Notes under the pieces: generated by a model | The model's input: only the letters and a program-made list of their open reading frames with translations | What the model was told of the DNA's origin: nothing | The model's database searches: none | Shown: positions 43,220 through 52,302 of the stretch, in pieces | How positions within the stretch are numbered: position 1 is the first letter of the stretch | Layout of the letters: the number at the start of each line of letters is the position of its first letter | Position numbers and translations under genes: made by a program | DNA from: Phaeobacter inhibens DSM 16374 | Lineage (GTDB): Bacteria > Pseudomonadota > Alphaproteobacteria > Rhodobacterales > Rhodobacteraceae | Length of the DNA: 64,000 nucleotides | Reading direction: 5' to 3' | Assembly (NCBI RefSeq): GCF_000473105.1 | Contig: NZ_KI421498.1 | Location: 496,001-560,000 of the forward strand

Positions 43220-44188
43220 ATGGCGCTAGAAGACGCAAAGCACATGATCGATCACGCCTTTACGCGTGAGGATATGAAAGGTCTCAGCTTTGAGATCACC
43301 TTTGGTGGGGCGACCTCTTTCCTGCGACGCAAATATACCAAGGATCTGACCGGGGTGGATATCGCGGTTACGGGCGTGCCGTTTGATCAGGCGGTGACCA
43401 ATCGGCCCGGAACACGGCTGGGCCCCCGCGCCATCCGCGAGGCGTCTTGTTTGCAAAGCCCGGATGAACCCTATGGCTGGCCCCATAGCCCGCTCAGCAC
43501 GCTGGCCATCGCCGACTATGGCGATCTGGCCTTTGACCACGCCGATGTTCCGGCTTTTCCCGCCGCGCTGACGGAGCATATCCGTGGTATTCTGGCCTCC
43601 GATACGGCCTCGGTCGTCTTGGGTGGCGATCACTATATCAGCTTTCCGATCCTGAAGGCCTATGCAGAGAAATACGGCCCTATCTCGCTGCTGCAGTTTG
43701 ATGCCCATACCGACACTTGGCCCGATGACAATATGGACCGGATCGACCATGGGACCATGTTCTACAAAGCGGTGAAAATGGGCCTTGTGGACCCCAAAAC
43801 ATCCGTTCAGGTCGGGATCCGCACCACCAATGACGACACATTGGGCGTGAACATCATCGATGCGCCCACCGTGCATGAAATCGGCCCGGTTGAGACCGCA
43901 AAGCGGATCAAGGCGATCCTTGGCGACCGGCCGACCTATCTGACCTTCGATATCGACTGTCTTGATCCGGCCTATGCGCCGGGCACCGGCACGCCGGTCT
44001 GGGGTGGGCTGACCTCGGCGCAGGCGGCCCGTATCCTGCGCGAGATTGCAGGCATCAATATCAAAGGCGGCGACGTGGTGGAGGTTTCCCCTCCGTTTGA
44101 CACCACCGGCGCCACCGCCATCGCAGGTGCCCATGTGGCGACCGAAATTATCTGCCTTCTTGGCTGGAATATGAGAGACAATGACTGA
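43220..44188 (+). CDS. speB: Agmatinase-family ureohydrolase 1
   Basis: 322 residues. The arginase fold carries all manganese ligands: LGGDHYIS, DAHTDTW and FDIDCLDPAYAPGTGTP. Agmatinase cleaves agmatine to putrescine and urea. Related guanidino-hydrolases have the same core, so the exact substrate is not certain. The start has AGGAGG-type spacing. It overlaps the second ureohydrolase gene by eight bases (ATGACTGA). Confidence 0.85.
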   Translation: MALEDAKHMIDHAFTREDMKGLSFEITFGGATSFLRRKYTKDLTGVDIAVTGVPFDQAVTNRPGTRLGPRAIREASCLQSPDEPYGWPHSPLSTLAIADYGDLAFDHADVPAFPAALTEHIRGILASDTASVVLGGDHYISFPILKAYAEKYGPISLLQFDAHTDTWPDDNMDRIDHGTMFYKAVKMGLVDPKTSVQVGIRTTNDDTLGVNIIDAPTVHEIGPVETAKRIKAILGDRPTYLTFDIDCLDPAYAPGTGTPVWGGLTSAQAARILREIAGINIKGGDVVEVSPPFDTTGATAIAGAHVATEIICLLGWNMRDND

Positions 44189-45128
44189 TTTCAATCAACC
44201 GATCAGCGGCAATGATCTGGCGCGGTTTTCCGGTCCGAACACTTTTATGCGGCTGCCGCAGGCGACGTCGCTTGACGGGCTGGATGTGGCCATTCTGGGT
44301 GTGCCGATGGATATCGGCACCTCCTGGCGCTCCGGCACCCGCTTTGGCCCCAAGCAGATCCGCGCCGAAAGCGCGATGATCCGCCCCTACAACATGACCT
44401 CCGGCGCGGCACCGTTTGACAGCCTGAATATCGGCGATATCGGCGATCTGGCGATCAATACGTTCTCCCTGTCCGACAGCCTGCGCATCATTCAGGAAAG
44501 CTACAGTGCAATCCTGTCCAGCGGGGTGACACCTGTCGCGATGGGCGGGGATCATTCAATTACCCTGCCGATCCTGCGCGCCATTGCTGAAAAATACGGA
44601 CCTGTTGCGCTGGTCCATGTCGATGCCCACGCGGATGTGAACGACGATATGTTCGGCGAGCGTGAAACCCATGGCACCGTGTTCCGCCGCGCCTATGAGG
44701 AGGGTCTGATCGTCGCCGACAAGACCTATCAGATCGGGCTGCGCGGTACCGGCTATGGCGCTGACGACTTCAAGGAGGCGCAGCGCTGGGGCTTCCAGCA
44801 CTTCCCGGCCAGCGAATTGTGGAACCGCTCCCTGCACGGCATGGGTGCGGAAATTCGTCGCGATATCGGCAATAGGCCGGTCTATGTCTCCTATGATATT
44901 GATAGTCTTGACCCGGCTTATGCGCCGGGCACCGGCACGCCGGAAATCGGCGGGCTGACAACGCCGCAGGCACTGGAGTTGATCCGGGCCTTGCGGGGGC
45001 TGAACATTGTGGGTTGCGACATGGTCGAAGTGTCGCCGCCTTATGACACATCGGGCAATACGGCGCTGACAGCGGCCAACCTGCTGTATGAGCTGCTCTG
45101 TGTGCTGCCGGGTGTGACAACAAAATAA
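44181..45128 (+). CDS. Agmatinase-family ureohydrolase 2
   Basis: 315 residues, a second, diverged member in tandem with the first. Ligands GGDHSITL, VDAHADVND and YDIDSLDPAYAPGTGTP are complete. The N-terminus (FMRLPQATSL, DIGTSWRSGTRFGP) recalls guanidinobutyrase or guanidinopropionase-type enzymes. The two may use different guanidino compounds, or form one complex. Translation is probably coupled with the first by the eight-base overlap. Confidence 0.83.
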   Translation: MTDFNQPISGNDLARFSGPNTFMRLPQATSLDGLDVAILGVPMDIGTSWRSGTRFGPKQIRAESAMIRPYNMTSGAAPFDSLNIGDIGDLAINTFSLSDSLRIIQESYSAILSSGVTPVAMGGDHSITLPILRAIAEKYGPVALVHVDAHADVNDDMFGERETHGTVFRRAYEEGLIVADKTYQIGLRGTGYGADDFKEAQRWGFQHFPASELWNRSLHGMGAEIRRDIGNRPVYVSYDIDSLDPAYAPGTGTPEIGGLTTPQALELIRALRGLNIVGCDMVEVSPPYDTSGNTALTAANLLYELLCVLPGVTTK

Positions 45129-45172
45129 GGCAGGCTGTCCAGTGGCAGCTGCCACCAGGGAGAGCGGACCAT

Positions 45173-45595
45173 ATGGGTCGAGTGATGATATTTGTCTGGT
45201 TGAGCATTGCGGCACTTGTCGTGGTGCTCGGCTTTATCCGGCTGGCGCCCAGCGACCCGCTGGACTGGAACACGCAGCCGGAGTTCAGCGAGGACAAGAC
45301 CTTTCGCGGGGGGGTGTTTCGGGTGCTGCGCAGCGGCGAGGACGGGCTAGAGCGGTTTCACGCGGTCGCCAGCAACGCACCGCGCACCCGTGTTCTGGCA
45401 GGCTCGGTCGAGGATGCGATGGTTACCTATGTGACCCGCACCCGGTTTCTGGGGTTTCCCGATTACACCACGGCGCGGCAGCATGGCGAATTGCTGAAGG
45501 TCTATGCGCGGCTGCGTTTTGGCCGCTCTGATCTGGGCGCGAATAACGACCGGATCAACAGTTGGATCGCGCAGATGGAGCCCGCGCCGCAATAG
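45173..45595 (+). CDS. DUF1499 protein with membrane anchor
   Basis: 140 residues. A signal-anchor (MIFVWLSIAALVVVLGFIRL) is followed by a DUF1499 domain (SVEDAMVTYVTRTRFLGFPDYTT). Found in many alphaproteobacteria and plastids; function unknown. Stands between the ureohydrolase genes and a convergent secreted protein gene. Confidence 0.72.
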   Translation: MGRVMIFVWLSIAALVVVLGFIRLAPSDPLDWNTQPEFSEDKTFRGGVFRVLRSGEDGLERFHAVASNAPRTRVLAGSVEDAMVTYVTRTRFLGFPDYTTARQHGELLKVYARLRFGRSDLGANNDRINSWIAQMEPAPQ

Positions 45596-45637
45596 TTCTA
45601 AGGCAGGGGTAGGTTGGCAAAGCGATTGTCTGCAGGG

Positions 45638-45931
45638 TCAGATCCGGGGCAGGGGAGCGGTCGCAACCGACAGGCCGGGTGCCGGATCGGCCTCAGCCGC
45701 AAGGCAACCTTTCTGCACCTCGCGCCACATCGGCACATTCAGCGACATCTGGCATTGCGCCGTGAACATGCGCCCATCAACCTGAAGGCAGATAAATTCA
45801 CCCAGTTCGATCCGGCTGCCGCTCTTGTCGGTGCAATAGCAGTCAATCGTGCGCCCGTTCGGGGCGGTAACATCTGCTTGGACCGTGGTCGCGGCAGCAT
45901 AAGACAGCAGCACAAGACCAAGAAGCCGCAT
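45638..45931 (-). CDS. Small exported protein with Cys pairs
   Basis: 97 residues. ATG 45931 gives a short signal peptide (MRLLGLVLLSYAAATTVQA) and a mature part with Cys at IDCYC, FICLQV, AQCQM and KGCLA, which likely form two disulfides. Not recognised; typical of small periplasmic proteins. A longer in-frame start at 46036 would spoil the signal. Confidence 0.6.
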   Translation of the reverse strand: MRLLGLVLLSYAAATTVQADVTAPNGRTIDCYCTDKSGSRIELGEFICLQVDGRMFTAQCQMSLNVPMWREVQKGCLAAEADPAPGLSVATAPLPRI

Positions 45932-46098
45932 CAGCTGCCGACCCGGCGGCACAACAGTGTGTTCCGGGGGAGTAACGGCAAGGGCGCAGCGCTGCAGGCG
46001 GCCCGTTCCCACGATATGAGGACTGGCATGTTGCATGACCCTAGCATATCACAAGGGCAGCTTTCCGCCAAAGACAGATCAACACGGACATTGCACGC

Positions 46099-47154
46099 AT
46101 GATCCCCGAAGACCGCCTTGAACAGATTTTGCAACGGTTCCAGTATCTTGAGGCCGCAATGGCCGAGGGTGTTGCCGGTGCGGATATCGCGGCTTTGGCC
46201 AAGGAATATTCCGATCTGCGCCCGGTTGCGGAGCAGATCACCGCCTATCGCCGCTTGCTCTCCGATCTGGATGAGGCCGAACAGATGCTGGCTGATCCCG
46301 ATATGGCAGAGCTGGCCGAAGAGGAGCTGCCGCAGCTGCGCGCCGCCCTGCCTGAGGCGGAACACGCGCTGCAACTGGCGCTTCTGCCCCGCGATGAGGC
46401 GGACGCGCGCCCGGCTATGCTGGAAATCCGCCCCGGCACCGGCGGCGATGAGGCAGCCCTTTTTGCCGGTGATCTCCTACGCATGTATCAGCGCTACGCC
46501 GAGGCACGGGGCTGGGGGTTTGAGATCATTGAAGAGCAGACCACCGAATTGGGCGGGCTGAAAGAAGTGGTGGCCCATGTGAAGGGCGAAAACGTCTTTG
46601 CCCGGCTGAAGTATGAATCCGGTGTCCACCGCGTGCAACGGGTGCCCGTGACAGAATCCGGGGGCCGCATTCACACCTCCGCTGCTACCGTCGCCGTGTT
46701 GCCCGAGGCGGAAGATGTGGATCTGCGCATTGATCCCGGCGACCTGCGGATCGACACCATGCGGGCCTCCGGCGCCGGCGGTCAGCATGTGAACACCACC
46801 GATTCTGCCGTGCGGATCACCCATATTCCGACCGGCATCATCGTTGTCAGCTCTGAGAAATCCCAGCACCGCAACCGCGAGATTGCCATGCAGGTGATGC
46901 GGACGCGGCTCTATGATCTGGAACGGCAGCGGATTGACAGCGAACGCTCAGCGGATCGCGCCAGTCAGGTCGGTTCCGGGGATCGCTCCGAACGGATCCG
47001 GACCTATAACTTTCCGCAGGGGCGGATGTCGGATCACCGCATCAATCTGACGCTCTATAAACTGGATCAGATCATGCAGGGCGATCTGGATGAAATCATC
47101 GACGCGCTGACGGCGGATGATCAGGCGCGGCTTCTGGCCGAGATGGGCCAATGA
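46099..47154 (+). CDS. prfA: Peptide chain release factor 1
   Basis: 351 residues. The peptidyl-tRNA hydrolysis motif is GGQ within [18 protein letters not shown]. The tripeptide region RVPVTES has the Pro-x-Thr pattern of RF1 and not the SPF of RF2, so it reads UAA and UAG. The prmC gene that follows overlaps by four bases, the classic pair. Confidence 0.95.
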   Translation: MIPEDRLEQILQRFQYLEAAMAEGVAGADIAALAKEYSDLRPVAEQITAYRRLLSDLDEAEQMLADPDMAELAEEELPQLRAALPEAEHALQLALLPRDEADARPAMLEIRPGTGGDEAALFAGDLLRMYQRYAEARGWGFEIIEEQTTELGGLKEVVAHVKGENVFARLKYESGVHRVQRVPVTESGGRIHTSAATVAVLPEAEDVDLRIDPGDLRIDTMRASGAGGQHVNTTDSAVRITHIPTGIIVVSSEKSQHRNREIAMQVMRTRLYDLERQRIDSERSADRASQVGSGDRSERIRTYNFPQGRMSDHRINLTLYKLDQIMQGDLDEIIDALTADDQARLLAEMGQ

Positions 47155-48008
47155 ACGCGCCGCAGACAGCCGCTCAGGCGATGGCCGCTGCGGCTGCACG
47201 ACTGCGCGCGGCTGGCGTTCCGGATCCCGCGCGTGATGCGCGTGTTCTACTCGCCCACGCCGCCCGGATCGAGGCCAGCCGTGTCACGTTGATTGCACCC
47301 GAAGATCTGGCGCCGGAGATTGCCGAACGCTATGAGCAGCTGATTGCCCTGCGCGCCATCCGGGTCCCGGTCTCGCATCTGATCGGCGAGCGGGAATTCT
47401 ACGGGCGACGGTTCAAGGTCTCCGGCGATGTGCTGGATCCGCGCCCGGAAACCGAATGCCTGATCGAGGCGGCACTGGCCGAACCCTTCTCGCGGGTTCT
47501 GGACCTTGGCCTCGGATCCGGGTGCATTCTGGTCACCCTGCTGGCAGAGCAGGCCAACGCAACCGGTGTCGGCGTGGACCTGAGCGAGGCCGCCTGTCTG
47601 CAGGCTAGCGCCAATGCGGTGCTGCACAGGGTCGAGCCGCGCGCCGAAGTCCTGCAATCAGACTGGTTTTCGGCGGTGGACGGCCAATTTGATCTGATCG
47701 TCTCCAACCCGCCCTATATTGCGCTGGATGAAATGTCCGACCTGTCAGATGAAGTGCGCGGGCATGAGCCTGAGATGGCGCTGACCGATGGTGGCGACGG
47801 GCTTGCGGCCTATCGCGTCATCGCGGCGGAGCTTGGCGGCTATCTGGCGCCGCAGGGGCGGGTGTTTTTGGAAATCGGCCCGACACAAGGCGCCGCCGTG
47901 AGCGATCTTCTGTTGTCGGCAGGGCTAAAAGAGGTCCGTATCATCCAGGATCTCGATGGGCGCGATCGGGTGGTTTGTGGCCGCGGCTGTGGCGAAAACA
48001 CCTCCTAA
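47151..48008 (+). CDS. prmC: Release factor glutamine methyltransferase
   Basis: 285 residues. It methylates the Gln of the GGQ motif in release factors. SAM site [16 protein letters not shown] and catalytic NPPYI at about residue 185 are clear. ATGA overlap with prfA. Confidence 0.93.
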   Translation: MNAPQTAAQAMAAAAARLRAAGVPDPARDARVLLAHAARIEASRVTLIAPEDLAPEIAERYEQLIALRAIRVPVSHLIGEREFYGRRFKVSGDVLDPRPETECLIEAALAEPFSRVLDLGLGSGCILVTLLAEQANATGVGVDLSEAACLQASANAVLHRVEPRAEVLQSDWFSAVDGQFDLIVSNPPYIALDEMSDLSDEVRGHEPEMALTDGGDGLAAYRVIAAELGGYLAPQGRVFLEIGPTQGAAVSDLLLSAGLKEVRIIQDLDGRDRVVCGRGCGENTS

Positions 48009-48232
48009 ATTCGTGAAAATGGCCAGAATTCGCAGTTTCGTAAGAAAAAGCACGGATAATAGCGCCTAACCCCTTGTCTGAACGGGCGTAACATGATTAC
48101 TCAAAGAGGTCGCCTTCGGGCGAGGTCAAGAATACCTCCCGGCGACATCAAGCCCAAAATGGTCGATGATCCGGCGCAGAGGCGCGCCGATATGGGTCCA
48201 CGACAAATACAATCAAGGCTGACGTTAGGCAT

Positions 48233-48952
48233 ATGAGATCGTCCAAATCACGTTCGCGTTCCAAGTCGAACCGGAATCGCCCAGCAGGCGCAAATGTTGT
48301 CAACCGTGTGTTCGACAGCTCTGGCCCTGAGGGTAAGGTTCGCGGAACGCCGCAACAGATCATCGATAAATACAATCAACTGGCGCGCGATGCCCAGTTG
48401 AGCAATGATCGTGTTGCCACCGAGAATTTTCAACAGCACGCCGAACATTACCTGCGCATGCTAAATGAAGCCCAACGCGAAATCGATGCGCGCCGTGAAG
48501 AGCAGGAGCGGCAAAACCGCGAGCGCCAGGCAGAGCGTGATCGCGAACGCGCCGAGCGGCTGGAGCGTCAGGAGCGCGAGGCGGGCAGCCGCAGCGATGA
48601 TCCGGCAGCAGCCCCTCAGCCAGAAGTCATGGACCCGCGCGACAGCAACGGTGACAGCGGTCTGGTGGAAACCCCCGAGAGCCGCGATCAGGCCGCAGCG
48701 GAGGGTGACAGCAAGCCGCAAAAGCCTCAGGTCCGCAAACCGCGCAGCCGCAAGCCCAAGGCAGAGGGCGGCAAGGCTGAAGGTGGAAAAGCAGACGAGT
48801 CCAAAGGCGATGACACTGCAGAAACTGCAAGCACGCAGAGCGCGCCAGCAGACGCAGGCGAGGCTGCCCCGGCACCGGAGCGCAAACCTGCGCCTCGTCG
48901 CAAGCCGAAGCCGAAACCCTCGGCCGAGGATGCGCCTGAGGCCGCAGAATAA
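48233..48952 (+). CDS. DUF4167 protein
   Basis: 239 residues. The conserved block at the N-terminus (KVRGTPQQIIDKYNQLARDA, then NFQQHAEHYLRML) is DUF4167 of alphaproteobacteria. The rest is a charged, low-complexity tail rich in Arg, Glu, Lys, Ala and Pro, with repeated KAEGGKAEGGKADE text and PKPKPS at the end; it is likely disordered. May bind nucleic acid; function unknown. Followed by a strong terminator. Confidence 0.85.
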   Translation: MRSSKSRSRSKSNRNRPAGANVVNRVFDSSGPEGKVRGTPQQIIDKYNQLARDAQLSNDRVATENFQQHAEHYLRMLNEAQREIDARREEQERQNRERQAERDRERAERLERQEREAGSRSDDPAAAPQPEVMDPRDSNGDSGLVETPESRDQAAAEGDSKPQKPQVRKPRSRKPKAEGGKAEGGKADESKGDDTAETASTQSAPADAGEAAPAPERKPAPRRKPKPKPSAEDAPEAAE

Positions 48953-48986
48953 CGCAGTGCGCATGGCCGCATTGCATGAGACAAAG

Positions 48987-49022
48987 AAAAACCCCCGGCC
49001 TGAGATCAGGCCGGGGGTTTTT
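48987..49022. terminator. Strong bidirectional terminator
   Basis: A perfect 17-2-17 inverted repeat, AAAAACCCCCGGCCTGA-GA-complement, ends with T5 on the right and begins with A5 on the left. It separates the convergent DUF4167 and rsmA genes and can stop transcription from both sides. Confidence 0.9.
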
Positions 49023-49093
49023 CTTTTTGATCATCTGTTCTGCTTGCCGATCAGCAGCACCGCGGCCAGCTGTTCAGCCCAGCCTATTAATCC

Positions 49094-49939
49094 CTAGTCC
49101 AGAGGCTTCAGGCTGCGGGCCAGAGCACAGAAGGCCTCCAGCCCGACCTGCTCGGCGCGCTCGGTTGGCGGAATACCAACGGCATTCAGGTGATCCTCGA
49201 TATCTGGGCTGACGCTCTTGAGACTGGCGCGCAGCATCTTGCGGCGCTGGTTGAAGGCTGCGGCCACCACCTTGTTCAGGGTTCCGGCATCTGCCGGATA
49301 GCGCGGCGCCTCAAGCGCTTTCAGATGCACCACCGCGCTATGGACCTTGGGCGGCGGGCTGAAGGCTTCGGGCGGCAGCGACAGTACGATACGGGCATCC
49401 GCGCGCCATTGCGCCAGCAACGCCAGTCGCCCATAGGCCTTGCTGCCCGGCACGGCCACGATCCGCTCCGCGACCTCACGCTGGAACATCAGGGTCAGGC
49501 TCTGCCAGAACGGCGGCCAGGCCTTCGGCGTCAGCCAGCGCACCAGCAGCTCGGTGCCGACGTTGTAGGGCAGATTGGCGGCGATGCGGATCGGCGGTGT
49601 CAGATGGGTAAGGGGGTTCACCTCCAGCGCGTCGCCCTCGATCACTTGTAACCGCCCGGGATAGGCGTCGGAAATCTCCGCCAGCGCGGGAATGCAGCGA
49701 CTGTCCTTCTCCACCGCCAATACGCGGCGCGCACCCTCTGCCAGCAGACCACGGGTCAGACCACCGGGACCAGGGCCGATTTCCAGCACATCACATTCGC
49801 TGAGATCGCCGGCCTGACGGGCGATTTTTGCGGTCAGGTTCAGATCCAGAAGAAAGTTCTGGCCCAGCGATTTGCGCGCCAGAAGCTGGTGAGTCTCGAT
49901 CACCTCACGCAGGGGAGGAAGGGAGTCGATAGCGCTCAT
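49094..49939 (-). CDS. rsmA: 16S rRNA dimethyladenosine transferase
   Basis: 281 residues. Dimethylates two adjacent adenines near the 3' end of 16S rRNA. SAM-binding [14 protein letters not shown] at about residues 51-64 and the catalytic NLPYNVGT at about 120 are typical of KsgA. It is the last of a leftward series lptF-lptG-lptD-surA-pdxA-rsmA. Confidence 0.94.
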   Translation of the reverse strand: MSAIDSLPPLREVIETHQLLARKSLGQNFLLDLNLTAKIARQAGDLSECDVLEIGPGPGGLTRGLLAEGARRVLAVEKDSRCIPALAEISDAYPGRLQVIEGDALEVNPLTHLTPPIRIAANLPYNVGTELLVRWLTPKAWPPFWQSLTLMFQREVAERIVAVPGSKAYGRLALLAQWRADARIVLSLPPEAFSPPPKVHSAVVHLKALEAPRYPADAGTLNKVVAAAFNQRRKMLRASLKSVSPDIEDHLNAVGIPPTERAEQVGLEAFCALARSLKPLD

Positions 49940-50062
49940 ATCATCGGTACCTTGGGACGGGACGCAGCGGGCTGCGCCAGAGTGTTCATGCCTCCGGCGG
50001 GGATATTTCCGGCCAGAAGAAGTTGCAAGGGCCAGCGTTCAGTCTGCAGACCGTGCGCCGGG

Positions 50063-51040
50063 TCAACTGCACGCCATAGACTGTGCCAGCCGCAGCGCCT
50101 CGATCAGGCTGGAGGGGTTGGCAATGCCCTGTCCAGCGATATCGCAGGCGGTGCCATGGTCCGGCGAGGTGCGGATGAAGGGCAACCCCAGCGTGACATT
50201 GACGCCGCGGTCGAAATCCAGCGTCTTGATCGGGATCAGCGCCTGATCGTGATACATGCAGATCGCCGCGTCGTAGCGGGCGCGGGCCGCTGCATGGAAC
50301 ATCGTGTCGGCAGGGTGCGGCCCAGAGAGCGTATAGGCGCCGCCCTGCATATCGGCAATCAGCGTGCGCATCCAATCCAGTTCTTCGTGGCCCATGGCGC
50401 CCTCTTCGCCGGCATGGGGATTTAGGCCCGCAATTGCGATCCGGGGGTGCGCCAGGCCAAACTGATCGCGCAGCCCCTGGGCGGTGATTTCGATCGTGGC
50501 CCGCAGGCGGTCGGCGGTCAGCGCCTTTGGCACCTCCGCGAGGGCAATATGGATGGTGGCAGGCACCACCCGCAGCGCCGGGCTGGCCAGCATCATCACC
50601 ACATTCTGCACATTGCCGAGATGGGCAAGGAATTCGGTATGGCCGGGGAAGGGAAACTGCGCCCCATCCATCAGCGCCTTCTTGTGGATCGGCGCGGTAC
50701 AGAGCGCGCTGGCCTCGCCGGATTGCACCAGCGCGACACCGGCCTCAATAGCACGGATGACACCGGCGGCATTGTCGGGGTTGAGCTGTCCGGGCACGGT
50801 TGGGGCAGCAAAGTCGACCCGCAACACAGGCATAGCGCTGGCACTGACATCGACGGCCTCAGCGGCATTGTCGATCTCTTGCCAGTCTGTTCCCGTGGGC
50901 AGGTGTCGAGGATCGCCCAACCACAGGAACGGGCAACTGTCGCGCAAGTCCTGCCAGGCCTTCACCGCCAGTTCCGGGCCAATGCCCGCCGGTTCCCCAC
51001 AGCTGAGCGCGATGGGCAAGGGGCGGGCAGGGCGGCTCAT
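50063..51040 (-). CDS. pdxA: 4-hydroxythreonine-4-phosphate dehydrogenase
   Basis: 325 residues, of the pyridoxal phosphate pathway. Family text: PIALSCGEPAGIGPELAVKA at the start, FPGHTEFLAHL, GLNPHAGEEGAMGHEE and MYHDQALIPIKTLDFDRGVN with the metal-binding His. Overlaps surA by four bases. Confidence 0.93.
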   Translation of the reverse strand: MSRPARPLPIALSCGEPAGIGPELAVKAWQDLRDSCPFLWLGDPRHLPTGTDWQEIDNAAEAVDVSASAMPVLRVDFAAPTVPGQLNPDNAAGVIRAIEAGVALVQSGEASALCTAPIHKKALMDGAQFPFPGHTEFLAHLGNVQNVVMMLASPALRVVPATIHIALAEVPKALTADRLRATIEITAQGLRDQFGLAHPRIAIAGLNPHAGEEGAMGHEELDWMRTLIADMQGGAYTLSGPHPADTMFHAAARARYDAAICMYHDQALIPIKTLDFDRGVNVTLGLPFIRTSPDHGTACDIAGQGIANPSSLIEALRLAQSMACS

Positions 51041-52302
51041 TCGTCGCTGATCCGCGCGTCAGCTTTCAGCTGCTCCAGCAGGCTGTCGGCAAAGGCCCCC
51101 AGCCGCTGCTGGGTCAGCGCGTTGCCGACGCTTTCGCGGCTGGCTTCGGCGTTCACCTCTGCGGTGCGGCCACACAGCATCAGCAGCATCAGGGTCTGGC
51201 CATTGTTGCGGGTCAGCGCCAGCGAGGTCTCATTGGGATCCAGTTTGGCCAGTTCAATGGCGATATCCTGCGGGATCTCCGCAGGGGCCAGCGTTTCACG
51301 GTCCAGCACAGACGGATCCTGATCCTTGGCCACGCCGTAAAGATCGTCACAGGTGTCGATGGCGTTTGCAACCTTGGTGCCTGCGGCCAGCGCCTCGGGG
51401 GTGCGGCCTCCGGGCAGGTAGTAGGCTGCGTATTCGATAGCGGCGTAGCTGGGCGCTGCACCGCTGGTTTCGCGCAGATCACGCAACTGGAACAGGGCGA
51501 CGGCCCCATCCAGCGGCAGCGGGGCGGTCACCTCGCCCGGGCGCAGGCCCAGAACCACTTGTTGCAACTGCGGCGGCAGGTTGGTCAGCGGCATCCAGGG
51601 CAGCCGACCGCCGCTTTGCCGGGTGGCCGTTGCGGAATATTGCTGTGCTGCCTGTGAGAAGGCGCCGGTGGTGGTGATCCGGCTCACCTGTTGGGCGATT
51701 TCCTCAACCTGGGCTGCGTTCTGCGCGTTGATCGGCATGATCAGCTCAGACAGAAGCACCTCAACCCCGCCAGAGCCGGCCAGCCCCATGGCGCGGTCGA
51801 TCTCTTCCTCGCTGGGGCGGGCCTGTGCCAGATAGCGGGCGGCGACATATTCGCGCCATGCGATGCCCACGCGGGTGAAATCCCGCAGGGTTTCAGGTGC
51901 CACGCCGTTCTGACCCAGCACATTCAGGAATTCCTGCAGGCTGAGATTGGCACGCCCGGCCAGCTCGGTCATGCCTTCGACGATCTCTTCTTCCGTCGGT
52001 TCAATCCCGGCCTGCGCCAGCACATCCAGCTTCAGCCGGTCGAGGATCAGATCCTCGCGGGCCTTTTTCTGCGGATCGCCCGGATCGCGCAGCAGCGTCA
52101 GGAAGCGGGCGCGCTGCTGCAGCTCATAATTGGTGACCACTGCGTCGTTTACCGTCACAGCCGGGGCGAACAGCCCCTGCGCCGCCGCAGGCGCCGGGCC
52201 AAACATGACCGCCGTTGCCAAGGCAATGGCTGCTGCGCTCTGGGTCAGGCGCTGAACGAAGGGGGCCGAATCTTGGGGCCGGAAACTCAGGTGTTTTTGC
52301 AT
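51037..52302 (-). CDS. SurA-like periplasmic chaperone/peptidyl-prolyl isomerase
   Basis: 421 residues with an N-terminal signal (QSAAAIALATAVMFGPAPAAA). A SurA_N-type chaperone part is followed by one rotamase (PpiC) domain at about residues 190-300 (QSGGRLPWMPLTNLPPQLQQ, then LRPGEVTAPL). It would guide outer-membrane proteins such as the LptD product encoded upstream. Start overlaps the lptD stop by 16 bases. A C-terminal copy of the rotamase domain seems absent compared with E. coli SurA. Confidence 0.82.
   Translation of the reverse strand: MQKHLSFRPQDSAPFVQRLTQSAAAIALATAVMFGPAPAAAQGLFAPAVTVNDAVVTNYELQQRARFLTLLRDPGDPQKKAREDLILDRLKLDVLAQAGIEPTEEEIVEGMTELAGRANLSLQEFLNVLGQNGVAPETLRDFTRVGIAWREYVAARYLAQARPSEEEIDRAMGLAGSGGVEVLLSELIMPINAQNAAQVEEIAQQVSRITTTGAFSQAAQQYSATATRQSGGRLPWMPLTNLPPQLQQVVLGLRPGEVTAPLPLDGAVALFQLRDLRETSGAAPSYAAIEYAAYYLPGGRTPEALAAGTKVANAIDTCDDLYGVAKDQDPSVLDRETLAPAEIPQDIAIELAKLDPNETSLALTRNNGQTLMLLMLCGRTAEVNAEASRESVGNALTQQRLGAFADSLLEQLKADARISDE

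Noticed and set aside
48461-48964. Hydrophobic minus-strand frame in the DUF4167 gene
   Set aside because: Leu/Ala/Arg-rich reverse of an Arg/Glu/Ala tail; not a real membrane protein.
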